Shown here: piece after piece, positions 45,185 to 54,318 of the stretch
Position numbering within the stretch: the first letter of the stretch is position 1
Layout: every line of letters starts with the position of its first letter
Source: Rhizobium bangladeshense
GTDB lineage: Bacteria; Pseudomonadota; Alphaproteobacteria; Rhizobiales; Rhizobiaceae
Reading direction: 5' to 3'
DNA length: 64,000 nucleotides
Assembly: GCF_001662075.1 (NCBI RefSeq)
Contig: NZ_LYPL01000002.1
Coordinates: 434,001-498,000, forward strand
The notes under the pieces: model-generated
Told to the model about the DNA's origin: nothing
The model's database searches: none
The model's input: the letters and a program-made list of their open reading frames with translations, nothing else
Translations under genes and position numbers: made by a program

Positions 45185-46054
45185 TCAATCGTCCTTCACC
45201 GTCTTGTTCTCGCCGCGCAGCCAGAAGGCGCGGTGCGAGGCGAAACGGTCCTGCGCCAGATGGTCTTTCAGCGCCGGCAGCAGCTGATGCAGCTCGTCCT
45301 TCAGCGTGAAAGGCGGATTGACGATGATGAGGCCGGAGCCCGTCAGTCCTGTCATGCCGCGATCGCTGCGCACGGTCAGTTCGGCGCAGAGCATTTTCGG
45401 AATGTCGAGCGACTGCAGCGTCTCGTGGAATTCCTTGATCGGGGCGCCCTTCTTCACAGGATACCACAGGCAGTAGGTGCCGCCGGGAAAGCGCCGATAG
45501 GCCCTCTCCAGCCCCTTGGCCAGACGCTGATATTCGTCCTCTTCCTCGAAGGGCGGATCGACGAGCACGATGCCGCGCTTTTCTTTTGGCGGCAGATGCG
45601 CACCGAGCGCCAGCCAGCCGTCGAGTTCGGTGATGCGGGCATGGTGATCGCCTTCGAACAGCCGATGCAAGCGGGCAAAGTCTTCGGGGTGCAGCTCCAT
45701 CGCCGACAGCCGGTCCTGCGGCCGGAACAGCATGCGCGCCAGTTTCGGCGATCCGGGATAAAAGCGGACGCCGCCCTCGGGATTGAGTTCGCGAATTGCT
45801 GAGAGATAGGGCTCCAGCAGCTCGGAAACCTGCGGTCCGAGGTCGGCCTCCATCAGCTTGCCGATGCCCTCGAGCCATTCGCCGGTTTTCTGCGCCTCCT
45901 CGGAGGAAAGGTCGTAGAGCCCGATGCCGGCATGCGTGTCGAGCACGCGGAATCCCCCTTCCTTCTTCTGCATGTAGCGGATCAGCCGCGCCAGCACGGC
46001 ATGTTTCAGCACATCGGCAAAGTTGCCCGCGTGGTAGATGTGGCGGTAGTTCAT
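45185..46054 (-). CDS. rlmJ: 23S rRNA (adenine-2030-N6)-methyltransferase
   Basis: Methylates A2030 of 23S rRNA. 289 residues with the family N-terminus MNYRHIYHAGNFADVLKH, the SAM region RVLDTHAGIGLYDLSS and the catalytic DPPF motif (VLVDPPFEEEDEY). Single gene, divergent from the molybdopterin oxidoreductase with 82 bases between. Confidence 0.94.
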   Translation of the reverse strand: MNYRHIYHAGNFADVLKHAVLARLIRYMQKKEGGFRVLDTHAGIGLYDLSSEEAQKTGEWLEGIGKLMEADLGPQVSELLEPYLSAIRELNPEGGVRFYPGSPKLARMLFRPQDRLSAMELHPEDFARLHRLFEGDHHARITELDGWLALGAHLPPKEKRGIVLVDPPFEEEDEYQRLAKGLERAYRRFPGGTYCLWYPVKKGAPIKEFHETLQSLDIPKMLCAELTVRSDRGMTGLTGSGLIIVNPPFTLKDELHQLLPALKDHLAQDRFASHRAFWLRGENKTVKDD

Positions 46055-46136
46055 TTTCGCTGATGTCCGTATGAATTCGCGTCATGGGGAGTTTTTCTGG
46101 CTTTTGGCCATTCAAGCCTTGGAATATACAAATGCC

Positions 46137-48275
46137 ATGAACATTGCGACCCCCATCGACGCCAAATCCCCGAAGCCGGACACCAGGCTGGGCCACACGG
46201 CCTGTCCGCACGACTGTCCCTCCACCTGCGCGCTGGAGGTCGAACTATCTGAGGATGGCCGCATCGGCCGGGTGCGCGGCGCCAATGATCATTCCTACAC
46301 CGCGGGCGTCATCTGCGCCAAGGTCGCCCGTTATGCCGAACGTCTCTACCATCCCGACCGGCTGTTGCATCCCTTGCGCCGCAGCGGTGCCAAGGGGGCA
46401 GGGCAATGGCAGCAGATCTCCTGGGACGAGGCGCTGGACGAGATCGCCGAAGCCTTCGTCAAGGCCGAGGCACGGGACGGCAGCGAGGCGATCTGGCCCT
46501 ATTTCTATGCCGGCACCATGGGCTGGGTGCAGCGCGATTCGATCGACCGTCTGCGCCACGCCAAGCGCTATTCCGGTTTCTTCTCGTCGATCTGCACCAA
46601 TCCGGCCTGGACCGGCTTCACCATGGCGACCGGCGTGCTGCGCGGCCCCGACCCGCGCGAAATGGGCCGCACCGATTGCGTCGTCATCTGGGGCACCAAT
46701 GCGGTTTCGACCCAGGTCAATGTGATGACCCACGCCATCAAGGCGCGCAAGGAACGCGGCGCCAAGATCGTCGTCATCGACATCTACGACAATCCGACAA
46801 TGAAGCAAGCCGACATGGCCTTGATCGTCAAGCCCGGCACCGACGCGGCACTGGCCTGCGCCGTCATGCACATCGCCTTCCGCGACGGCTATGCCGACCG
46901 AGATTACATGGCGAGATATGCCGATGATCCCGCCGGTCTCGAAACGCATCTGAAATCCAGGACGCCGCATTGGGCGGCCGAGATCACCGGCCTTTCGGTC
47001 GAGGAGATCGAAGCCTTCGCCCACCTCGTCGGCACGACGAAGAAGACCTTTTTCCGCCTGGGCTATGGCTTCACCCGCCAGCGCAACGGCGCGGTCGCGA
47101 TGCATGCGGCTGCCTCGGTCGCCACCGTGCTCGGTTCCTGGCAATATGAGGGCGGCGGCGCCTTCCATTCCAACAGCGATATCTTCCGCATGAACAATGC
47201 GGAACTGACCGGCCGCTCGATGAAGGATGCCGATATCCGCATGCTCGATCAGTCGCAGATCGGCCGGGTACTGACCGGCGATCCGGTGGCGCTGCGCCAT
47301 CGCGGCCCGGTGACGGCAATGCTGATCCAGAACACCAATCCTGCCAACATCGCCCCCGAGCAGCGCTTGGTCAGACGCGGCTTTGCCCGCGACGACCTGT
47401 TCGTCGCCGTGCATGAGCAATTCATGACCGAAACGGCCGAGATCGCCGATATCGTCATTCCCGCGACGATGTTCGTCGAGCATGACGATATCTATCGGGC
47501 CGGCGGCCAGAACCATATCCTGCTCGGGCCGAAGCTGGTCGAGCCGCCGCCAACCGTGCGCACCAACCTCTTCGTCATCGAGGAACTGGCAAAGCGCCTC
47601 GGCGTCGCCGATCGCCCCGGCTTCGGCTTCACCGCCCGCGAAATGGTCGACCGCATCCTGAAATCGAGCGATCTGCCGGATTACGATCACTTCCTCGAAC
47701 ACAAATGGTTCGATCGCCAGCCGGTTTTCGAGGACGCGCATTTCCTCAACGGTTTTGCTCATCCTGACGGCAAATTCCACTTCCGACCGGACTGGATCAA
47801 CCAGCCGGCGCCGAACAAGCCGCCGGCGGCGGTCGGCGCGCTCGGACCGCATGGGGAGTTGCCTGTCTTCCCCGATCAGGTCGATGTCATCGAAGTCGCC
47901 GATCCCGATCATCCCTTCCGGCTCGCCACGTCGCCGGCCCGCAACTTCCTCAATTCGAGCTTTTCCGAAACCAAGACGTCGCGCCAGAAGGAAGGCCGTC
48001 CCGAAGTGATGATCAATCCGGCCGATGCCGAGGCCAACGGCATTTCCCACGGCGATCTTGTCCGCATCGGCAACGGCCGCGGCGATCTTCGCATCCATGC
48101 CCGCATCACCACCGAGGTCAAGCCGGGCGTGCTGATCGCCGAGGGCCTCTGGCCGAACAAGGCGCATGTCGACGGCGAGGGCATCAACGTTCTGACCGGC
48201 GCCGACCCCGTTGCGCCCTATGGCGGCGCGGCCGTACACGACAACAAGGTCTGGCTTCGCAAGGACACAGTATGA
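46137..48275 (+). CDS. Molybdopterin-dependent oxidoreductase (DMSO reductase family)
   Basis: A 712-residue Mo-bis-MGD enzyme without a Tat signal, so cytoplasmic. The N-terminus binds a 4Fe-4S cluster through C23, C27, C31 and C60 (CPHDCPSTC then GVICAK). C153 in SSICTNPAWTG aligns with the Sec/Cys molybdenum ligand of formate dehydrogenases. The C-terminal molybdopterin-dinucleotide domain is complete (TSPARNFLNSSF). The real substrate is unknown. The ATG at 46137 precedes the cluster domain; the frame opens further upstream without similarity. The stop overlaps the NudK-like start, so the two are translationally coupled. Confidence 0.88.
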   Translation: MNIATPIDAKSPKPDTRLGHTACPHDCPSTCALEVELSEDGRIGRVRGANDHSYTAGVICAKVARYAERLYHPDRLLHPLRRSGAKGAGQWQQISWDEALDEIAEAFVKAEARDGSEAIWPYFYAGTMGWVQRDSIDRLRHAKRYSGFFSSICTNPAWTGFTMATGVLRGPDPREMGRTDCVVIWGTNAVSTQVNVMTHAIKARKERGAKIVVIDIYDNPTMKQADMALIVKPGTDAALACAVMHIAFRDGYADRDYMARYADDPAGLETHLKSRTPHWAAEITGLSVEEIEAFAHLVGTTKKTFFRLGYGFTRQRNGAVAMHAAASVATVLGSWQYEGGGAFHSNSDIFRMNNAELTGRSMKDADIRMLDQSQIGRVLTGDPVALRHRGPVTAMLIQNTNPANIAPEQRLVRRGFARDDLFVAVHEQFMTETAEIADIVIPATMFVEHDDIYRAGGQNHILLGPKLVEPPPTVRTNLFVIEELAKRLGVADRPGFGFTAREMVDRILKSSDLPDYDHFLEHKWFDRQPVFEDAHFLNGFAHPDGKFHFRPDWINQPAPNKPPAAVGALGPHGELPVFPDQVDVIEVADPDHPFRLATSPARNFLNSSFSETKTSRQKEGRPEVMINPADAEANGISHGDLVRIGNGRGDLRIHARITTEVKPGVLIAEGLWPNKAHVDGEGINVLTGADPVAPYGGAAVHDNKVWLRKDTV

Positions 48276-48862
48276 CGCAGCCGAAATCACGCATGAAGAT
48301 CGTCAGCGAGCAAACGCTGTCGAATGGCTGGACGCGGTTGAGCAGCTATCTGCTCGATTACATCGATCGCAAGGGCGCGACCCAGCAGTTGAAGCGGGAG
48401 GTCTACCACCGTACGCCCGCCGCCTGCATCCTGCTCTATGATCCCAAACGCGACCTCGTCGTTCTCGTCCGCCAGTTCCGCCTTGCCGTGCATCTGAACG
48501 GCGATCCCGCCTGGATGATCGAAGTGCCGGCCGGCCTGCTCGACGACGATCATCCCGAGGCGGCCATCCGCCGCGAGGCGATGGAGGAGACCGGCTATCG
48601 CCTGCGCGAGGCGCGCTTCCTGTTCAAATGTTATATGTCGCCGGGTGCGATCACCGAAGTCGTCCATTTCTTCGCGGCCCTCATCGACACCGACGATCGC
48701 GTCGCCGAAGGCGGCGGCCTGGACGAGGAGCACGAGGATATCGAAGTTCTCGAAATCCCGCTCAACGATGCCGCCCGGATGATCGAGACCGGCGAGATTT
48801 TCGACGCCAAGACGATCATGCTTCTGCAATGGGCGGCATTGAACAGGAACAGGATTGGATAA
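48272..48862 (+). CDS. nudK: NudK-like Nudix hydrolase (GDP-mannose pyrophosphatase type)
   Basis: A 196-residue Nudix enzyme resembling E. coli NudK along its length: KREVYHR, VRQFRLAVHLNG, the Nudix box from G88 to G108 with REAMEETG at 101-108, then YMSPGAITE, GGGLDEEHEDIEV and GEIFDAKT. The box has the NudK-type two-residue insertion after G88. Likely hydrolyses GDP-mannose or ADP-ribose. It starts inside the stop of the molybdopterin oxidoreductase (ATGA). Confidence 0.88.
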   Translation: MTQPKSRMKIVSEQTLSNGWTRLSSYLLDYIDRKGATQQLKREVYHRTPAACILLYDPKRDLVVLVRQFRLAVHLNGDPAWMIEVPAGLLDDDHPEAAIRREAMEETGYRLREARFLFKCYMSPGAITEVVHFFAALIDTDDRVAEGGGLDEEHEDIEVLEIPLNDAARMIETGEIFDAKTIMLLQWAALNRNRIG

Positions 48863-49009
48863 CGGTCGGAGGTCTCGGGGCAACGTCCCGGTTGCACCTA
48901 TGACGGCTCCCGCATGGAGCTGCCAGCGCTCGAGAATTCATACGTTTGTCACGAAGCGGTTCTATCCGCTCCGCTTTGTCGATCATCGGATGCAGTCAGG
49001 AGAAAGCCC

Positions 49010-50179
49010 ATGTGGCTCAGCAACTTCACCCTCGTTCTCCCGAACGAGGTGGTGAGCGAAGGTTCCGTGCGTATTGAGGATGGCGCCATCGCGGAGATCC
49101 GGCCAGAGCCGGTCGCTGCGGCTGCGATCGACGGCGGCGGACGGCTGCTGATGCCGGGATTCGTCGATCTGCACGGCGACATGATCGAGCGCGAGATCGC
49201 GCCGCGGCCGAATGCGACGATGCCGATCGATTTCGGCATCCACGAGCTCGACAAGAAGCTTGCCGCCGCCGGTGTCACGACCGCCTTTGCCGCCGTCTCC
49301 TTCGCCACCGAAAGCGTCTACGGCCATGTCCGCTCACTGGAGACGACGTCGGCGGTAATCGAGGGCATCAACCGCCTGCGCGACAATCTGTTGATCGACC
49401 ACCGCGTCCACGCCCGCTACGAAATCACCAATGTCGGCGCAGCCGCAGCCCTCCAGCGGCTGATGAATGCCGATCAGATCGACATGGTCTCGCTCACCGA
49501 CCACACGCCCGGCCAGGGCCAGTACAATAACCTGCAAAGCTATATCCTCAGCATTTCCGAGCGCCGCGCCATCTCCGAGGAAATGGCCGCCGAGATCGTC
49601 GCGAAGCGCATCGCCATGCGCAATAACCCCGGCATCGAGGCCAAGCTGAGAGAGATTGTCGCGCTATCGCTGAAGCACAAGCTGTCGCTCGCCTCGCATG
49701 ACGATGACAGCATCGAGAAGGTCGCCGAAATGCACGATCTCGGCGTCACCATCAGCGAGTTTCCGGTCACCGCATCCGCCGCGGAAGAGGCGCGCCGCCG
49801 CGGCCTCTGGACGCTGATGGGCGCGCCGAACGCGCTGCGCGGCCAATCAATGTCAGGCAATCTCAGCGCCCTCGATGCCGCAAGGGCCGGCCTCTTGAGC
49901 GTCATCGCAGCCGATTACCACCCGGCCGCCTTCGTGCCCGGCATCTTCAAGCTCGCCGACACGGTGGAAGGCGGCCTGCCGGCGGCCGTCGCCATGGCGA
50001 CCGGCAACGCCGCCCGCTCCGCCGGCCTCTCCGACCGCGGCGAGATCGCCATTGGCCAGCGCGCCGATCTGGTCGCGGTCGAGCCGGGCGAGATCAACCG
50101 CATCCGCGCCACCTTCCGCGCCGGCCGCTTCGTCTACAGCGACGGCACGCTGCATCCGTTGCGGGCGCTGGCGGCTTGA
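49010..50179 (+). CDS. phnM: Ribose methylphosphonate triphosphate diphosphatase PhnM
   Basis: Resembles PhnM of the carbon-phosphorus lyase pathway (alpha-D-ribose 1-methylphosphonate 5-triphosphate diphosphatase), an amidohydrolase-superfamily enzyme of 389 residues. Metal motifs include GFVDLHGDMIE, SLTDHTPGQGQY, ASHDDDS and the late SVIAADYHPAAF; FPVTASAAEEARRRG and LMGAPNALRG are PhnM hallmarks. AGGAGAAAG upstream fixes the ATG at 49010. No phnG-L genes are adjacent, which is unusual; it could be a related amidohydrolase with another substrate. Confidence 0.85.
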   Translation: MWLSNFTLVLPNEVVSEGSVRIEDGAIAEIRPEPVAAAAIDGGGRLLMPGFVDLHGDMIEREIAPRPNATMPIDFGIHELDKKLAAAGVTTAFAAVSFATESVYGHVRSLETTSAVIEGINRLRDNLLIDHRVHARYEITNVGAAAALQRLMNADQIDMVSLTDHTPGQGQYNNLQSYILSISERRAISEEMAAEIVAKRIAMRNNPGIEAKLREIVALSLKHKLSLASHDDDSIEKVAEMHDLGVTISEFPVTASAAEEARRRGLWTLMGAPNALRGQSMSGNLSALDAARAGLLSVIAADYHPAAFVPGIFKLADTVEGGLPAAVAMATGNAARSAGLSDRGEIAIGQRADLVAVEPGEINRIRATFRAGRFVYSDGTLHPLRALAA

Positions 50180-50214
50180 TGCATTTTCCCAAAATGCGGT
50201 TCGTGCCGATGGTT

Positions 50215-50344
50215 GCCCCTCACCCTAACCCTCTCCCCGTAAACGGGGCGAGGGGACGTGCCCTGCGAGTGGGACCGGAGAGGGTGCAGCATATCCCCTT
50301 CGCCCCGCGAGCGGGGAGAAGGTGGCGGCAGCCGGATGAGGGGC
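50215..50344. repeat. 130-bp intergenic mosaic repeat
   Basis: Ends are inverted: GCCCCTCA (50215-50222) and TGAGGGGC (50337-50344). Inside are two hairpins, CCCCGT/ACGGGG (50235-50240, 50243-50248) and CCCCGC/GCGGGG (50303-50308, 50311-50316). No coding capacity. It occupies most of the phnM-purN gap of 257 bases. A similar CCCTCTCCCCG-rich repeat is widespread in proteobacterial genomes to my recollection. Confidence 0.8.
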
Positions 50345-50436
50345 AGCTTTCGAAATGGAAGGACTAAGACAAGTCCGAGCATAGCGACGTGCCGGGCTTT
50401 GTTAGCAGCCTGAACCGCGTGGCATGAAAATGCCTT

Positions 50437-51108
50437 TTATGCGCGATCGCCGATCATAGAGATCATCTGAGCCCCGGGCGAGGCAGTCAGAGCCTCAGCG
50501 CCCACCGCCTTGCCGCCTTCCATCGTCACGCGGCCTTCGGCAAAGAGCCGCAGCGCCTGCGGGTAGATCTGGTGCTCGACAGTCAGCACCCGCGCGGCCA
50601 GGCTTTCGGCCGTGTCGCCGGAGAGAATAGGGACGGCCGCCTGGCCGATTGTCGGTCCCTCATCCATGGCTTCCGTAACGAAATGCACGGTGCAGCCGGC
50701 GATCCGCATGCCGGCGTCGATGGCGCGCTGATGCGTATGCAGGCCCGGAAACAGCGGCAGCAGGGAAGGGTGGATGTTGAGCATCCGGCCTTCATAGCGC
50801 TGGATGAAGGTTGCGGTCAGCAGCCGCATGTAGCCGGCCAGGCAGAGAATGTCGGGCGAAAGTTCGTCGAGCGCCGAAAAGATCGCCGCTTCATGCGCAT
50901 CCTTGCTGGCGTAATCCTTGCGGGGAAAGGCGAAGGTGGCGATGCCCTCGGCCGCCGCCTTGGCAAGCCCGCCGGCATCCGCCTTGTCCGAGATCACGCC
51001 GACGATCTCGGCCGGATAGTCGGCGGCCTTGGCCGCCGCAATCAGCGCCATCATGTTGGAGCCGCCGCCCGATATGAAAACGACGACGCGTTTGCGCGGC
51101 GTGTTCAT
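50437..51108 (-). CDS. purN: Phosphoribosylglycinamide formyltransferase
   Basis: Transfers formyl from 10-formyl-THF to GAR in purine synthesis. 223 residues with [13 protein letters not shown], the active-site region [14 protein letters not shown] and [13 protein letters not shown] containing the catalytic Asp. Its start overlaps the purM stop as ATGA, so the two steps of the pathway are translationally coupled. Confidence 0.96.
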   Translation of the reverse strand: MNTPRKRVVVFISGGGSNMMALIAAAKAADYPAEIVGVISDKADAGGLAKAAAEGIATFAFPRKDYASKDAHEAAIFSALDELSPDILCLAGYMRLLTATFIQRYEGRMLNIHPSLLPLFPGLHTHQRAIDAGMRIAGCTVHFVTEAMDEGPTIGQAAVPILSGDTAESLAARVLTVEHQIYPQALRLFAEGRVTMEGGKAVGAEALTASPGAQMISMIGDRA

Positions 51109-52178
51109 ATGGCAAGCGTGCCCTTGTAGACCGTGCCGGCAGCGCTTTCGTCGCGGGCAATCATGCGGCCGAGCGCGACGACCTTTTCGCCTTCGGCTTC
51201 GAGCGCCTTCGATACTGCGGCGACATTCTCTTCAGCGACGACGACGATCATGCCGATGCCGCAGTTGAAGGTGCGCAGCATTTCCTTGGCTTCGACACCG
51301 CCCGTTTTGGCGAGCCACGAGAAGACCGGCGGCACCTTGACGGCCGCAAGGTCGATCTCGGCCGCTAGATGCTTCGGCAGCACGCGCGGAATATTCTCAG
51401 GGAAGCCACCGCCGGTAATATGGGCGAGCGCCTTCAGCGCACCCGTCTCGCGGATCGCCTTCAGCAGCGGCTTCACATAGATGCGGGTCGGCTCCAGCAG
51501 CGCTTCGCCGAGCTTCTTGCCTTCGGCAAACGGCGCCGGCGCATCCCAGCCGAGGCCGGAAAGCGAAACGATCTTGCGCACCAGCGAGAAGCCGTTGGAA
51601 TGGACGCCGGAGGAGGCGAGGCCGAGGATCACGTCGCCCTCGGCGATGTCGCCGGAGGGGAGCAGCTTGCCGCGTTCGGCAGCGCCGACGGCAAACCCGG
51701 CAAGATCGTAATCGCCGGAGGAATACATGCCGGGCATTTCAGCTGTCTCGCCGCCGATCAGCGCGCAGCCGGCCTCGCGGCAGCCGGCGGCAATGCCGCC
51801 GACGATCGCAGCACCCTGGTCGGGGTCGAGCTTGCCGGTGGCAAAATAATCGAGGAAGAACAGCGGCTCGGCGCCTTGGACGACCAGATCGTTGACGCAC
51901 ATGGCGACGAGGTCGATGCCGACCGTGTCGTGATAGTCCGCGTCGATGGCGATCTTCAGCTTGGTGCCGACGCCGTCATTGGCGGCGACCAGAACCGGAT
52001 CGGTAAAGCCCGCGGCCTTCAGGTCGAAGAGCCCGCCGAAGCCGCCGATCTCGCCGTCGGCGCCGGGACGGCGCGTCGAGCGCACCGCCGGCTTGATCTT
52101 CTCGACGAGGAGGTTGCCGGCATCGATGTCGACGCCCGCGTCGCTATAGGTCAGGCCGTTTTTCCCAGACTGGCTCAT
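51105..52178 (-). CDS. purM: Phosphoribosylformylglycinamidine cyclo-ligase
   Basis: AIR synthetase, 357 residues: starts [21 protein letters not shown] and contains [14 protein letters not shown] and [14 protein letters not shown] at 52178 with GGAG upstream; upstream in-frame codons are not conserved. Divergent from the PerM gene and followed by purN. Confidence 0.96.
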   Translation of the reverse strand: MSQSGKNGLTYSDAGVDIDAGNLLVEKIKPAVRSTRRPGADGEIGGFGGLFDLKAAGFTDPVLVAANDGVGTKLKIAIDADYHDTVGIDLVAMCVNDLVVQGAEPLFFLDYFATGKLDPDQGAAIVGGIAAGCREAGCALIGGETAEMPGMYSSGDYDLAGFAVGAAERGKLLPSGDIAEGDVILGLASSGVHSNGFSLVRKIVSLSGLGWDAPAPFAEGKKLGEALLEPTRIYVKPLLKAIRETGALKALAHITGGGFPENIPRVLPKHLAAEIDLAAVKVPPVFSWLAKTGGVEAKEMLRTFNCGIGMIVVVAEENVAAVSKALEAEGEKVVALGRMIARDESAAGTVYKGTLAI

Positions 52179-52423
52179 GCTGGTCTCCGATGGCTGTTTC
52201 AGGCGGCGGCCGCGCCGCGTCATCTGCCGGTCGCAATTGCATGACAGGGCCGTTTATGCAAGCGCCGCATGGCAAAAGCCCCCAATTTCCCGCGTCTTCC
52301 CGGAGGCTTTCCGGGATTTGGCGCGACAGGGTTGACCATCTTTGCGCCTGCATCCTATGTGCTGAATGGCGGCGGCGCATCGGGTGCGGCGTTTGGCGGC
52401 GGCGAGCGATCAGCGGGGAAGCA

Positions 52424-53548
52424 ATGCCACAGCAAATCAGCGGCAACAGTCTCAAGCGTCAGATCTTCTTCTGGCTGGCGGTGCTCGTCTTCTTCATCGT
52501 CTTTCTCTATGTCTTCAGCTCGATCCTGCTGCCCTTCATTGCCGGCATGGCGATCGCCTATTTCCTCGATCCGGTGGCAGACAGGCTGCAGCGGCTTGGC
52601 CTGAGCCGCATGATGGCGACGATCGTCATCCTGATCGCCTTCGTGGTCACCTTCACGCTGGCGCTGATGATCCTCATTCCCGTGCTCATCAGCCAGTTCA
52701 ACGATTTCGCCGAGCGGCTGCCGGGCTATATCAGCCAGCTGCAGCAGTTCATTGACGCGTCGAAAAACTCGCTGCTGCCGGAATGGGTCAGGAGTCAGGC
52801 CGGCACGATCAAGGATAATTTCTCCGGCATTCTTTCCGAAGGCATGGGCTTCCTGACCGGGCTCTTTGCGCAGATCTGGAATTCCGGCAAGGCGATCGTC
52901 GACGTCATATCGCTGCTCGTCGTCACCCCCGTCGTCGCCTTCTATATCCTGCTCGATTGGGACCGCATGATCTCCAAGGTCGATCAGTGGATACCACGCG
53001 ATTACGTCGCCGATGTCCGCCAGATCGCCAAGGAGATCGATCAGGCGATCGCCGGCTTCATCCGTGGCCAGGGTTCGCTCTGCCTCATCCTCGGCATTTA
53101 TTATGCCGCCGGCCTCTCGCTCGTCGGCTTGAATTTCGGCCTGCTGATCGGCCTCTTTGCCGGCATGATCAGTTTCATCCCCTATGTCGGCTCGCTGGTC
53201 GGCCTCGTTCTTTCCGTCGGCGTGGCGATCGTGCAGTTCTGGCCGGATTATCCCTGGATCGGGCTGGTGCTCGTCGTCTTCTTCAGCGGCCAGTTCCTGG
53301 AAGGCAATATTCTGCAGCCGAAGCTCGTCGGCTCCAGCGTCGGCCTGCATCCGGTTTGGTTGATGTTTGCGCTGTTTGCCTTCGGCGCGCTCTTCGGTTT
53401 TGTCGGGCTGCTGGTCGCGGTGCCGGCCGCCGCCGCCGTCGGCGTCCTTGTTCGCTTCGCGCTTTCGCGCTACCTTCAGAGTGATCTTTATTTTGGCGGG
53501 TCGCCGAGCGGCCGCGCTCAGAAGACGAAATCAGTTCCCAATGAATGA
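52424..53548 (+). CDS. AI-2E/PerM family transporter-like membrane protein
   Basis: A 374-residue inner membrane protein of the AI-2E exporter-like (PerM/YdgG) family with about eight membrane segments, two near the N-terminus and a cluster in the second half (GMISFIPYVGSLVGLVLSVG). The ATG at 52424 has GGGGAAG upstream; the longer frame from 52190 does not match the family. It overlaps hdaA by 8 bases. The PerM-hda pairing is common in Alphaproteobacteria. Transport substrate unknown. Confidence 0.85.
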   Translation: MPQQISGNSLKRQIFFWLAVLVFFIVFLYVFSSILLPFIAGMAIAYFLDPVADRLQRLGLSRMMATIVILIAFVVTFTLALMILIPVLISQFNDFAERLPGYISQLQQFIDASKNSLLPEWVRSQAGTIKDNFSGILSEGMGFLTGLFAQIWNSGKAIVDVISLLVVTPVVAFYILLDWDRMISKVDQWIPRDYVADVRQIAKEIDQAIAGFIRGQGSLCLILGIYYAAGLSLVGLNFGLLIGLFAGMISFIPYVGSLVGLVLSVGVAIVQFWPDYPWIGLVLVVFFSGQFLEGNILQPKLVGSSVGLHPVWLMFALFAFGALFGFVGLLVAVPAAAAVGVLVRFALSRYLQSDLYFGGSPSGRAQKTKSVPNE

Positions 53549-54254
53549 CGTGAAGAACGCTGATCCGAAGCGCAAGGCCGGAGAGCAGCTGCCGCTGGTC
53601 TTTTCGCACGATGCCGCCAGCGGCCGCGACGATCTCCTGATCTCGGAGCGTCTTGCCGCCGCCGTGTCGATCGTCGATGCCTGGCCGGCATGGCCATCGC
53701 CGGTCGTCGTGCTTGCCGGTCCGGTCGGTTCAGGGAAATCGCATCTCGCCCGCATCTGGCGGGAATTGAGCGGCGCCGTCAGCATTCATCCCGAACTCGG
53801 CTCGGACGCCGCCGTCGCCGCCGCCGCCGGCCCGGTGCTGTTCGAGGATGCCGACCGCCTCGGCTTCGACGACAATGCGCTCTTCCACGTCATCAACAGC
53901 GTTCGCGAACATGGCACCAGCCTGTTGATGACCAGCCGCCTCTGGCCGATCTCCTGGCCGGTTTCACTGCCCGATCTGCGTTCGCGCCTGAAGGCTGCGA
54001 CGGTCGTCGAGATCGGCGAACCCGACGAAGGACTGCTGTCGCAGGTGATCGTCAAGCTCTTCGCCGACCGGCAGCTTTATATAGATGACAAACTCGTGCT
54101 CTATATCGTTAACCGCATGGAGCGGTCGCTGAACGCGGCCCAGATGATCGTCGAAAGGCTCGACCGGCTGGCCCTGTCCCGGGGCACGAAGATCACCCGG
54201 TCTCTTGCTGCCGAAGTATTGAATGAATTGGGAAATTCGGAACCGGCCGATTGA
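53541..54254 (+). CDS. hdaA: DnaA-related replication inactivator HdaA
   Basis: A 237-residue AAA+ protein related to DnaA domain III and to Hda, which promotes hydrolysis of DnaA-ATP together with the sliding clamp. An N-terminal QLPLVF motif (16-21) resembles a clamp-binding motif; Walker A is GPVGSGKSH (60-68), followed by LFEDADRLG and SRLKAATVVEI. No C-terminal DNA-binding domain. The ATG at 53541 overlaps the upstream membrane protein gene and lacks a clear ribosome site, suggesting translational coupling. ppk follows. Confidence 0.9.
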   Translation: MNDVKNADPKRKAGEQLPLVFSHDAASGRDDLLISERLAAAVSIVDAWPAWPSPVVVLAGPVGSGKSHLARIWRELSGAVSIHPELGSDAAVAAAAGPVLFEDADRLGFDDNALFHVINSVREHGTSLLMTSRLWPISWPVSLPDLRSRLKAATVVEIGEPDEGLLSQVIVKLFADRQLYIDDKLVLYIVNRMERSLNAAQMIVERLDRLALSRGTKITRSLAAEVLNELGNSEPAD

Positions 54255-54318
54255 CTGTCACAGTTCCGTCGTGAAACTGATATAATTGCCGTCGCGATTG
54301 AAAACGGGGTAGCGGACC

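Noticed and set aside
46245..48290. Long minus-strand open frame opposite the molybdopterin oxidoreductase (681 codons)
   Set aside because: Antisense shadow of a strongly supported gene; no ribosome site and no domain.
50421..50440. Short hairpin GGCAT/ATGCC followed by TTTTAT as a phnM terminator
   Set aside because: Only a 5-bp stem; too weak to report as a terminator.
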